The notes beneath the pieces are model-generated. The model did no database searches, was not told where the DNA came from, and saw only the letters and a program-made list of their open reading frames with translations. From Candidatus Thiodiazotropha sp. (ex Monitilora ramsayi) (GTDB taxonomy: Bacteria; Pseudomonadota; Gammaproteobacteria; Chromatiales; Chromatiaceae): a stretch of 64,000 nucleotides of DNA. Position 1 is the stretch's first letter, and every line of letters starts with the position of its first letter. The position numbers were made by a program, and so were the translations under genes. The stretch is taken from the NCBI GenBank assembly GCA_025655575.1, contig JAHXIP010000017.1, positions 1 through 64,000 on the forward strand. Direction: 5' to 3'. Below are positions 16,838 to 25,007 of this stretch, piece after piece.

Positions 16838-19800
16838 TTATTGTGTTAGTGCCACCAGGGCGATTTGTTTTGCTTGGTTAAAATCATTTTTTCCACTACC
16901 CAGTTTCGGGATTGCCTCAATTGGGATTAACTCTGACGGGCGCATCAGGGGGTTAAGTTCTGACTGATTGATGAGTTGCTTTAGCTCATCCTTATTGATA
17001 TCTCCTGTAAACAAGAGCGCTACTTTTTCACCCTTTTTGCCATCGGGTAGTGATGTGGCAAGTATTTCCGTGTCCGTGGGTAATAATTTTCCTATTACCC
17101 CTTCGATGGCACCGAGACTGATCATTTCTCCACCTATCTTCGCAAATCTGGAGTAACGGTCTACGATGGTGAGAAAACCATCCTCATCTGCATGCCCTTT
17201 GTCCCCGGTCTTGTACCAGCGTGTGCCCTCAATCTCGACAATCACTTCAGCTGTTTTCTTTGGGTCATTGAGGTAACCCAGCATTACCTGGGTGCCGCCG
17301 AACAGGATGAGGCCATCCTTACCCGCAGGTAGTACTTCCATAGTCTCTGGATCGACGATGCGGAAGCTACCTCCCGGTAAGGGCATGCCCACCGTTCCTG
17401 GTTTGCTACCTTGTTGTATACGCCAATCCAGCGGGTCAATACGATCCGGAATATTGACGCTGGCGACTGGTGTGGTCTCGGTGGTGCCATAGCCCTCGTA
17501 GATATCTTTGTTGAACTTCAATTTAAAGGCATCTCTGACTTCAGGGCTCAATCGTTCAGCACCGGCTACCACGACCCGTAGGGAATCCAGCATCAGCGGA
17601 TGAATATGGCGGTTACGGATAAACAGACGCAGGAATGTCGAGGTGCCGCAGAACACTGTGGCCTGGTATTTCGCCACCGCCTTTGCGATGTTCAGGGCAT
17701 CTGTCGGATCTGGATGGCAGATCACCGGCATCCCCTCAACCAATGGCATCAATCCTGTGACCGTGAGGCCAAATGCATGAAACAGGGGCAGGGTAGCCAT
17801 CACAATATCCTCATGCCGGGTGTCCAGTACATCAGAGACTTGGCGAATATTCGCCATAATATTGCGGTGACTCAGCATGACACCTTTTGGTTCACCCTCG
17901 CTGCCACTGGAGAAGAGAATCGCAGCTGGTTGTTCCAGCGAGGCAGATTTACCGAATATGGTATAGAGCAGGCGAGCCGGTAGAATTATCGAGGCGGATA
18001 GAAGCGCCAGTTTACTATAGGCGCCGATCTCATCTTTCAGCACTTCGAGATAAATAACTTCCACCTGATCCAGCAGTCCCTGAAGATCCTCACCTCGCTG
18101 TTCCAACTTTTTGATAAAACGACTTGATGTATAGATTGTACGGACCTCAGCCTTTTTCACGGCTGACTGTAGTGCCTGTAGACTGGATGTGTAGTTCAAG
18201 TTAACCAGTGTCTTGCCTTGTAACAAGGCAGCCATATTGGTAATCACACCCGCACTGCTGGTAGGTAGCAGTAAACCGATGTTTTGCTCCGGTGAACGTT
18301 TGGCAATTAAGCGGGAGAAAGCCAGCACTGCGGTCATGGTCTTGTAACCTGAGAGGGCAGTCTCTCCTTTGGCATCCGCAATACAAAGTTCACTGCCTCG
18401 GCGTTTGGTTGTACGTAGCCATGCCAGCGGGATGGGGTCGAGAGTCAGTGTGTGTTGCTCCCAGGTTTTAATGGAGAGATCAAACACATGCCGTTTCAAT
18501 TCATGAGCCGGTGTGTCCATGGGTAAAGGCTTGCCAAAGGCGACAATCACATCACCACGAAGCCCACTACTGCGGCTCTCTTGCAGCTTCTCGCTTGAGC
18601 GGGAAAAGTGGCTTCCCCACAGACCGCGTAGATAGAAGGGCAGGATGACGCCATCCACGCCTTCGGCTGCTTTTTCATAACCTTTCTTGAATTCACCCAA
18701 CTGTCCATTACGGCTGATAGAGCCTTCTGGAAACAAGCAGACCACTTCACCGGCCCGCAACAGTTCATTAATACTCTCCAGGGCATCTCTGCTCTGACCA
18801 CCGGTAATCGGGATCACCCCAAAAAGATCCAGGAACCACTTCAGGTACCAGCGTTGGTAGATCCCACGGTACATAACGAAGCGCACGGGACGAGGAGACC
18901 CGATTTGTACCATTGCCCAATCGAGCCAGCTGATGTGGTTGCCCAATAGGAGAACGCCACCTTCGGCAGGTAGGTTATCGAATCCCATCACCTGGATACG
19001 GTGGGTGCTGGAAAATAGTCGTGCGATCATATAACGCACCAGGGACTGGGGTAACTGGTAGACGGTATAGATTGCGCCTGCCAGAGCGGTGAAAGTCAGC
19101 AGATGAAACAGTTCCACGCTGTCGATGCCCTGAATGGCAAAGAGTACGGTCAGGCCGAGGAAACTCAGCATCACCAGATTCTGAACCCAGTTGTTACCGG
19201 CCAGCACTGTACCCAGTTCCTTATCTTTTGCGTGGAACTGAATCAGTGCATTCAGGGGTACGATGAAGAGTCCGCCAGCGGTTCCCAGCAGTAGAAAATC
19301 GAGCGCCAGTAGACTGGTGGTATTCAACTGGGGTATGAAAAAGATCGCAACTACGATTCCGAGTGCGCCCAATGGGACAAGGCCGGTCTCAATATAGTGT
19401 TTTGAGGCCTTACTAGCGATCAAGGAACCGATGATGATGCCGATGCCGGAACAGGCCATCAGGCCCTGGATCACTATGGTATTGCTCTCTCCCATAGATT
19501 GTTTGGCAAAGGCTGGAAAGGCGGCCAGTACCACCTGGGAGATGCCCCAGAATACCGACAAGCCGACAATAGACAACCAGATCGTTCGATGGCTGAAGAT
19601 TTTTAACAGATTGCCGCGTAGATAACGACCGGTGCGATAGTCTTGCCAGTCAAAGCGAATATCCCCCGCTTCCTTGCGGCACTTGGGCAGGCGCTGGGCC
19701 AGTAGCCACTCTACTGAGGCAAAAGCTACCAAGAGCCAACCTGTTGGTGCAATTGCTTGCAGTATCTCTGCCTCATTGGCGTAGACCACACCAGACAGAC

Positions 19801-20293
19801 TTCTCTCAAAGAACATCGAAAAGACAAAAATGCCGGTCAAGATAGCAACGATAGTCACTGCCTGCACCACTCCATTGGCCGTGGCGAGCTTTTCCTTGCC
19901 AGCGATTTCTTTGATATAGCCATACTTGGCCGGAGAATAGATAGCGCTTTGCACGGCCAGCAGAAAGGTCAGTCCGAATGCAAATTGAAACCAACCCATG
20001 TAATAGGCGAGGGTGATCAATAGGGTCAATCCTACCGCCACTGCCGCACTGATCTGCATCACCCGTGGCTTGCGATAGCGATCCGAGATAAAACCCGCAG
20101 GGCTGAACAGCAACAGATAAGGCAGAAGAATTAAACTGTTGACGATGGCAGTGAGGATGATTTGCGTCTGTCCATCGTAAATCTTGAATACCGTATTTTG
20201 GATTAGGATCTTATGTCCCAGATCAACAAAGGCGTTAAGAAAAACGATGAGTAAGAAAGGGATGAACCCAGTGAGTTTAAAAAGCTTATCCAT
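16838..20293 (-). CDS. aas: LplT-Aas fusion: MFS lysophospholipid flippase / acyltransferase / acyl-ACP synthetase
   Basis: A 1151-residue three-part protein. Residues 1-400 are a 12-helix MFS transporter like LplT; 430-600 a PlsC acyltransferase with the NHISWLDWAM motif (H-x4-D) and FPEGSISRNG; about 650-1150 an AMP-forming acyl-ACP synthetase with LFSSGSEGEPKGVMLSHRN, YEGYGTTETTP and YKTGDKGHADEDG. Together these import lysophospholipid (mainly lyso-PE), activate a fatty acid and re-acylate it at the inner membrane. The single-chain arrangement is known in other gammaproteobacteria. The TetR gene 142 bases upstream on the same strand could regulate it or share its transcript. Confidence 0.92.
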   Translation of the reverse strand: MDKLFKLTGFIPFLLIVFLNAFVDLGHKILIQNTVFKIYDGQTQIILTAIVNSLILLPYLLLFSPAGFISDRYRKPRVMQISAAVAVGLTLLITLAYYMGWFQFAFGLTFLLAVQSAIYSPAKYGYIKEIAGKEKLATANGVVQAVTIVAILTGIFVFSMFFERSLSGVVYANEAEILQAIAPTGWLLVAFASVEWLLAQRLPKCRKEAGDIRFDWQDYRTGRYLRGNLLKIFSHRTIWLSIVGLSVFWGISQVVLAAFPAFAKQSMGESNTIVIQGLMACSGIGIIIGSLIASKASKHYIETGLVPLGALGIVVAIFFIPQLNTTSLLALDFLLLGTAGGLFIVPLNALIQFHAKDKELGTVLAGNNWVQNLVMLSFLGLTVLFAIQGIDSVELFHLLTFTALAGAIYTVYQLPQSLVRYMIARLFSSTHRIQVMGFDNLPAEGGVLLLGNHISWLDWAMVQIGSPRPVRFVMYRGIYQRWYLKWFLDLFGVIPITGGQSRDALESINELLRAGEVVCLFPEGSISRNGQLGEFKKGYEKAAEGVDGVILPFYLRGLWGSHFSRSSEKLQESRSSGLRGDVIVAFGKPLPMDTPAHELKRHVFDLSIKTWEQHTLTLDPIPLAWLRTTKRRGSELCIADAKGETALSGYKTMTAVLAFSRLIAKRSPEQNIGLLLPTSSAGVITNMAALLQGKTLVNLNYTSSLQALQSAVKKAEVRTIYTSSRFIKKLEQRGEDLQGLLDQVEVIYLEVLKDEIGAYSKLALLSASIILPARLLYTIFGKSASLEQPAAILFSSGSEGEPKGVMLSHRNIMANIRQVSDVLDTRHEDIVMATLPLFHAFGLTVTGLMPLVEGMPVICHPDPTDALNIAKAVAKYQATVFCGTSTFLRLFIRNRHIHPLMLDSLRVVVAGAERLSPEVRDAFKLKFNKDIYEGYGTTETTPVASVNIPDRIDPLDWRIQQGSKPGTVGMPLPGGSFRIVDPETMEVLPAGKDGLILFGGTQVMLGYLNDPKKTAEVIVEIEGTRWYKTGDKGHADEDGFLTIVDRYSRFAKIGGEMISLGAIEGVIGKLLPTDTEILATSLPDGKKGEKVALLFTGDINKDELKQLINQSELNPLMRPSELIPIEAIPKLGSGKNDFNQAKQIALVALTQ

Positions 20294-20435
20294 GGCTTGA
20301 GCCTTTTGTTATTGATGTAGTCGGGGAATGAAATACAACACCCAAAGTGGTGAATCGTTCCAATGAATGTTTTCTTTTAACCGATGTCATTGATCGTGTC
20401 ATACCCATCAGCATGAATCAGCAAGCTGATGTCAA

Positions 20436-21038
20436 TCAGTGGCCGGTAAATCCTCTGAGGTAATTGTCCATCAGGGATTGGCTCAGATCCTGTACAGAGT
20501 CGACACCGACCACATCAAGTTTGCGGGTGACTGCCAGAATGCAGATACCATGCACTCCACCCCATAAAGCACGTGCGGCTTGGGTGATTTCCTGGGGTGA
20601 GTGTTGTTTGGCAAGTGGTTCGAGTCCTGTCTCCACCAAGAGAAACATACGGGCTACTTTCTCCAGGAACCACTTGGGTGTCTCATGATCCTCCGGTAAA
20701 TGGTGCTCGAAAATCATCTCCCAGCGGTGAGGGTCTTCATCGGCAAATCGAATGTAGGTATGACCGAGTTGTAGCAGACGTTCCCGTGCATCCTGGTGTT
20801 GATTCTGCTCCTTCACCATCTGGGCATGAAGATGGTCCAGTGTGCGACCGTTAACCTGTAGGATTAAATCGTCTAAGTTGTCGAATACCAGGTAGAGGGT
20901 GCCGACCGTATAGCCGATGGCACTTGCCACCTTACGGGCGCTGAGGCCTGTATACCCTTGTTCCGAGGCAATTGTCTCGGCAGCTGCCAGGGCCATTTCA
21001 CGGATTTCTTCTCGGCTATGATCACTGCGTCTGGACAT
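20436..21038 (-). CDS. TetR-family transcriptional regulator
   Basis: A 200-residue repressor. The N-terminal helix-turn-helix is clear (REEIREMALAAAETIASEQG, LSARKVASAIGYTVGTLYLV), followed by an all-helical ligand domain with WHG-type features (HRWEMIFEHHLP, ARALWGGVHGICILA). It is divergent from the VIT/VWA gene at 21283, and the 244-base gap holds four copies of a 13-bp palindrome that is the likely operator. Autoregulation plus control of the VIT/VWA-rhombosortase pair is therefore inferred; aas downstream on the same strand may belong to the regulon. The inducing ligand is unknown. Confidence 0.92.
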   Translation of the reverse strand: MSRRSDHSREEIREMALAAAETIASEQGYTGLSARKVASAIGYTVGTLYLVFDNLDDLILQVNGRTLDHLHAQMVKEQNQHQDARERLLQLGHTYIRFADEDPHRWEMIFEHHLPEDHETPKWFLEKVARMFLLVETGLEPLAKQHSPQEITQAARALWGGVHGICILAVTRKLDVVGVDSVQDLSQSLMDNYLRGFTGH

Positions 21039-21084
21039 GACTGGATTATCCTATCTGATCATTAAAATTAATTTAACGGGTTAT

Positions 21085-21097
21085 TGAACAGTGTTTA
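21085..21097. promoter_or_regulatory. Putative TetR operator 1
   Basis: TGAACAGTGTTTA, one mismatch from the palindrome TGAACRNYGTTCA shared by four sites. It is the copy nearest the TetR start codon (47 bases upstream of it). Confidence 0.7.
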
Positions 21098-21117
21098 GTG
21101 ATGTGCTATAAAATAAT

Positions 21118-21130
21118 TGAACATCGTTCA
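21118..21130. promoter_or_regulatory. Putative TetR operator 2
   Basis: TGAACATCGTTCA, a match to the palindrome apart from its centre, followed by TAATG exactly as at operator 4. Centre-to-centre distance from operator 1 is 33 bases, about three helical turns. Confidence 0.75.
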
Positions 21131-21140
21131 TAATGCAAGT

Positions 21141-21163
21141 GCCCGCAGAGATCGCGGGCTTTT
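21141..21163 (+). terminator. Stem-loop with T run between operators 2 and 3
   Basis: GCCCGC (21141-21146) pairs with GCGGGC (21154-21159) around AGAGATC, followed by TTTT. It would stop rightward transcripts starting near operators 1-2 before they reach the VIT/VWA gene, so it may be an attenuator or the end of a short RNA. Confidence 0.55.
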
Positions 21164-21176
21164 AAAGATGATAAAT

Positions 21177-21189
21177 TGAACGATGTTTA
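21177..21189. promoter_or_regulatory. Putative TetR operator 3
   Basis: TGAACGATGTTTA, one base from the full palindrome. It lies 59 bases after operator 2. Confidence 0.7.
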
Positions 21190-21252
21190 ATTCTGCTTCT
21201 TGTCTGTTTTTTATAACTAATAGGCTTCTCAGACAAAACAGCAATATTAAAT

Positions 21253-21265
21253 TGAACACTGTTCA
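21253..21265. promoter_or_regulatory. Putative TetR operator 4
   Basis: TGAACACTGTTCA, followed by TAATG as at operator 2. It ends 17 bases before the VIT/VWA start codon and just upstream of its ribosome site AAGGAG, well placed to block transcription start or elongation. Confidence 0.75.
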
Positions 21266-21282
21266 TAATGAAGGAGATAACT

Positions 21283-23373
21283 ATGACAACCCGACATCTT
21301 TTACGAAAAGCATGGCAGGGGATCTTGCTTACATCAGCATTTTTGACGGTCACGCTGACTCAGGCTGCCGGCCTGTTACAACCGAGTGATGGTAGTCTGC
21401 CAGCATTGGAAATTACGGATCATCAAGTCAATGTGGTGATTGAGGACGGTTATGCTGTGACGACAGTGGATCAGGTGTTTCACAACCCTCACAGCCAGGA
21501 TCTGGAAGCCCACTACTCGTTTCCAGTACCCGAACACGGATCAGTCGCAGAGTTCACCCTCTGGATCGATGGTAAGCCGGTTACCGGTGAGGTACTGGAG
21601 CGCCAGCAGGCGAAACAGGTCTACGAGGAAGAGAAAGCAGCAGGCAGAGATGCCGGTATAACAGAGAAGGAGAGCTACAAGACCTTCGATGCCCGGGTTT
21701 CTCCAGTACGTGCCGGGCAGGAAACTCGTATTCGTCTGGTTTACTTACAGCCGGCGCAGGTGGATACAGGAATCGGTCGCTATGTCTACCCTCTGGAGGA
21801 GGGTGGCGTGGATGAGGAAAAGCTGGCCTTCTGGACTGCCAACGAGAAGGTGAAACGACAGTTTAGTTTTGACTTGCAAGTTCGCTCTGCCTATCCCGTG
21901 CATGCGGTGCGCATGCCGAATCAGCCTCAAGCCTCAATTCAGCAGGTGGGAGAGGGCGATTGGCGAATCCACCTAGGCAATGACGTGGCTTCTTCCGTTG
22001 AAACCGGCATGGAGATTACTGAAGAGGAACGTTCGAGGTTAAACACTCAGTCGAGCGCTGGCAGTACCCCTGTTTTCACTCTGGACAAAGACCTGGTTGT
22101 CTACTGGCGACATCAGACTGGATTACCAGGAAGTGTTGACCTGGTTGCTCACAAGCCTGAAGGCAAAGATCGTGGCACCTTCATGCTGGTGGTTACCCCT
22201 GGTGATGATCTGCGGCCAATTAAGGAAGGTAAGGACTGGGTGTTCGTGTTGGATATATCCGGTTCTATGCAGGGTAAGTACGCCACCCTGGCTGATGGGG
22301 TACAGCGGGCATTAAAGAAACTAAGCCCGGAAGACCGTTTCCGTATCGTGCTCTTCAATAGCGGAACCCGAGAGCTCACATCAGGTTTCGTCAATGCGAC
22401 ACAAGCTTCGGTTACGAAGTACAGTCAAGCAGTAGCGGCGATCGCACCTAACCAAGGCACCAATCTATATGAAGGCCTCAAACTTGGACTCAAGTCTTTA
22501 GATGCAGATCGCACCAGTGCCCTGGTACTGGTTACCGATGGTGTTGCGAATGTGGGCGTGACTCAACAACGTCAGTTCATCGACCTCATCAAGAAGCGAG
22601 ACGTCCGCCTTTTTACTTTCGTCATGGGTAACAGCGCCAATCGACCATTGCTGGAGGCAATGACCCGGGCCTCGAATGGATTCGCTGTAAGTATTTCCAA
22701 TAGTGATGACATCGTGGGCCAGCTGCTCACAGCCACTGCCAAGGTAACCCACGAGGCCCTGCATGGCGCCAAGCTGAAGATCAATGGCATCAAGACCGCA
22801 GATCTTACACCCAAGCAGATCGGCAGCCTCTATCGAGGTCAGCAGTTGGTGGTCTTTGGTCATTATTGGGGGGATGGATTGGCTGACGTGACACTAACCG
22901 GACGAGTCTCCGGTGAGCATAAAGCGTATCAGACGCGTTTTGCCTTTCCTGCCGTGGCCACTGAGAATCCTGAAATTGAACGTCTCTGGGCCTACGCTGC
23001 CATTGAAGCGGCGACAGCAGAGATGAATGACTTTGGTGAAAATCTGGACTTGAAACAGGCGATTATCGATCTGGGTGTTGAGTACAGTCTGGTGACCGAT
23101 TACACGGCTATGGTTGTAGTCCGGGATGAGGTGTTCGAGCAACGTGGGATCGAGCGTAGTAACCAGAAGCGACTTCAGGTTGAGCATGCGGCGCAGCAGC
23201 AGCGTGCCAGTCAGGCAGCACCTTCCCGGAGAGTGGATACACACAAGCCGATGTACAGAACCTCTCGCCCCAGCCACAGTGGTGGCGGTGCACTGGATGC
23301 GTGGACTCTGTTGTTGATTCTGCCACTCGTTTGGTTCACATGGCGTCAGCGCAAAATGGGTGAGGCGAGTTAG
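21283..23373 (+). CDS. VIT/VWA-domain surface protein with GlyGly-CTERM sorting tail
   Basis: A 696-residue exported protein. After a signal peptide ending near LTQAAG comes a VIT domain (about 35-165; HSQDLEAHYSFPVPEHGSV, VYEEEKAAGRDAG), then a von Willebrand A domain whose MIDAS motif D-I-S-G-S starts at D324 and includes NQGTNLYEGL and LVTDGVANVG. The tail has GGG at 667-669, a hydrophobic helix (TLLLILPLVWFTW) and a basic end RQRK, which is the GlyGly-CTERM signature processed by rhombosortase. The family resembles marine proteobacterial sortase-target proteins, but the neighbour is a rhomboid-type enzyme instead of a sortase. ATG 21283 has AAGGAGATA before it; the upstream in-frame ATG 21268 overlaps that site. 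Metal-dependent adhesion is the expected role. Confidence 0.88.
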   Translation: MTTRHLLRKAWQGILLTSAFLTVTLTQAAGLLQPSDGSLPALEITDHQVNVVIEDGYAVTTVDQVFHNPHSQDLEAHYSFPVPEHGSVAEFTLWIDGKPVTGEVLERQQAKQVYEEEKAAGRDAGITEKESYKTFDARVSPVRAGQETRIRLVYLQPAQVDTGIGRYVYPLEEGGVDEEKLAFWTANEKVKRQFSFDLQVRSAYPVHAVRMPNQPQASIQQVGEGDWRIHLGNDVASSVETGMEITEEERSRLNTQSSAGSTPVFTLDKDLVVYWRHQTGLPGSVDLVAHKPEGKDRGTFMLVVTPGDDLRPIKEGKDWVFVLDISGSMQGKYATLADGVQRALKKLSPEDRFRIVLFNSGTRELTSGFVNATQASVTKYSQAVAAIAPNQGTNLYEGLKLGLKSLDADRTSALVLVTDGVANVGVTQQRQFIDLIKKRDVRLFTFVMGNSANRPLLEAMTRASNGFAVSISNSDDIVGQLLTATAKVTHEALHGAKLKINGIKTADLTPKQIGSLYRGQQLVVFGHYWGDGLADVTLTGRVSGEHKAYQTRFAFPAVATENPEIERLWAYAAIEAATAEMNDFGENLDLKQAIIDLGVEYSLVTDYTAMVVVRDEVFEQRGIERSNQKRLQVEHAAQQQRASQAAPSRRVDTHKPMYRTSRPSHSGGGALDAWTLLLILPLVWFTWRQRKMGEAS

Positions 23374-24014
23374 TGGCCTCGTTTCTTAAAACCTGGGAGA
23401 GCCGTGGCGGCTTATTGCTGCCATGGCGAACCCTTTTACTGACAACGCTAGCCTTGGCTGGCTACCTTATTTTGGGTGCTGCGCCAGAGACCTGGGTTTT
23501 TGATCGGGCAGCAATCAGCAATGGTGAAGTGTGGCGATTGGTTACAGGTCATTGGGTCCACAGTGATTTTGAGCATGCTCTCTGGGATATCAGCGCCCTC
23601 GGGCTGCTCGGCGTGCTGTTTGAAAAACGTCTTCGTGGGCACCTGCTGCTCGCCTTGGGCATCGGTACCCTGGGTGTTGATATTTGGCTTTGGTGGATCG
23701 ATACCGGCCTGCACTACTACTGTGGACTTTCAGGTATTCTGAACACGTTGTTGGCGGTTGGCCTGGTTCAGCTCTGGCGTGATACGCGCCATCCCCTGGT
23801 ATGGTTTATCGGCATGAGCGCCATTGCTAAGATCCTACTGGAGATTGGCAGTGGTCAGGCGTTGTTAACGCAGACGTTATGGCCGAGTGTACCTGAAGTT
23901 CATGCCGTGGGTTTTTTGACTGGTGCCATACTCGCGGTTGTCATTACAACGTCCAGCAATATTCTTCAGACAAAACTAGTGGGTACACAATGTTCAATTT
24001 TAAAGGTGAGGTAA
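23373..24014 (+). CDS. rrtA: Rhombosortase (rhomboid-type intramembrane protease)
   Basis: A 213-residue protein with about six transmembrane helices. The active-site serine is S120 in CGLSGILN and the partner histidine H177 in VHAVGFLTG; EVWRLVTGHWVHSDFEHALWD matches the N-terminal helix-loop of the rhombosortase branch of rhomboids. Rhombosortases cleave GlyGly-CTERM tails and allow the substrate to be re-anchored at the cell surface. The gene starts with GTG overlapping the TAG of the VIT/VWA gene by one base, so the two are co-translated and the preceding protein is its obvious substrate. No other GlyGly-CTERM protein was seen in the window. Confidence 0.88.
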   Translation: MASFLKTWESRGGLLLPWRTLLLTTLALAGYLILGAAPETWVFDRAAISNGEVWRLVTGHWVHSDFEHALWDISALGLLGVLFEKRLRGHLLLALGIGTLGVDIWLWWIDTGLHYYCGLSGILNTLLAVGLVQLWRDTRHPLVWFIGMSAIAKILLEIGSGQALLTQTLWPSVPEVHAVGFLTGAILAVVITTSSNILQTKLVGTQCSILKVR

Positions 24015-24153
24015 GGCAATTCCTCAATGCTAGGCAATGCATCTGACTGCCAGAATTGAACGATGAATCGAGTACTGATGAATATTGATCAGTGCGACTT
24101 GATCTTATTCCACTATCGGAAGATAAGGTCCCTAACGGGCAGAAGGATGTCCG

Positions 24154-24603
24154 CTATTTCGCCAGCAATCTATCCAGTTGATTGGCGAATGCCTGACGGT
24201 CAGCCTGGCTGAAAGATGGAGGTCCGCCTGTATCCACACCGCTACCACGCAGTGTATCCATGAAGTCACGCATTGTAAGACGTTGGCGAATATTCTCTTT
24301 TGTATAGAGCTCACCCCGCGGATTCAAAGCCAGTGCACCTTTGTCTATCACCTCAGAGGCCAAGGGGATATCCGCAGTAATCACCAGGTCATCTGCATGG
24401 GTCTCCTGCACAATATGGTTGTCAGCGACATCGAACCCGGCGGCAACCTGCACAAAGCGGATGAACCGGGATTTTGGGATAGTGATCGGTTGATTGGCCA
24501 CTAACGTCACAGGGATACCAACCCGCTCGGCCGCCCGAAACAGGATCTCCTTGATGACTTTCGGGCAGGCATCGGCGTCAACCCAGATGTGTTTCAGGCT
24601 CAT
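24154..24603 (-). CDS. YaiI/YqxD family protein (DUF188)
   Basis: A 149-residue protein beginning [20 protein letters not shown], with the family motifs [33 protein letters not shown] and LNPRGELYT. The acidic residues have a PIN-like nuclease arrangement (D8, D10, and D in ITADIPLA), but no biochemical function is established for the family. It is transcribed convergently with the rhombosortase gene and alone. Confidence 0.9.
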   Translation of the reverse strand: MSLKHIWVDADACPKVIKEILFRAAERVGIPVTLVANQPITIPKSRFIRFVQVAAGFDVADNHIVQETHADDLVITADIPLASEVIDKGALALNPRGELYTKENIRQRLTMRDFMDTLRGSGVDTGGPPSFSQADRQAFANQLDRLLAK

Positions 24604-25007
24604 ACTTCATTTCTTTGCGTTAATAGTGGCCGAGCATTATAACGCGCTTCAAGTTTGGCCACATGAAGTCGCAACGAATGAAATTCATTACGTCTGTACG
24701 CGAGGCCGGATCCCATTGAGCTGAATTGAAGTATCCAAGATCAAATAAAAGGCCAGTTCGGCATTCCATTGACAAAAAGCAAAGAAATGTTCGGACTTTA
24801 GCCTGGAGATCTGTTAGAGTCCGCGCTTTCCCGGTGCCTGACCGGTCAGCACCCTTGGTGATATGGATCACCGGAAAGATAGTTGAGCCGTGCCCCCCAC
24901 TCAACAGTGGGCATTCCGCTTATTTAGAGAATATCCTCATCCAGCCAGGACCGGCTCCCACCAGCGAAAGCTGAGACAGGGAGGGCAAGACTGGAGTAAA
25001 AACCCCC
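24604..25007 (+). ncRNA. Structured 5' leader of the RhlE-type helicase gene (candidate)
   Basis: No protein gene in 404 bases. The stretch 24833-24911 forms a chain of hairpins: a nearly perfect palindrome at 24833-24853 (one bulged C), GGTGAT/ATCACC at 24857-24872, and two mutually exclusive stems, GTTGAG/CTCAAC (24882-24905) and CCCACT/AGTGGG (24896-24911). TTGACA at 24769-24774 could be a -35 box but no good -10 is seen at the right distance. The order suggests a regulated leader RNA; no known riboswitch class was recognised. Confidence 0.4.
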
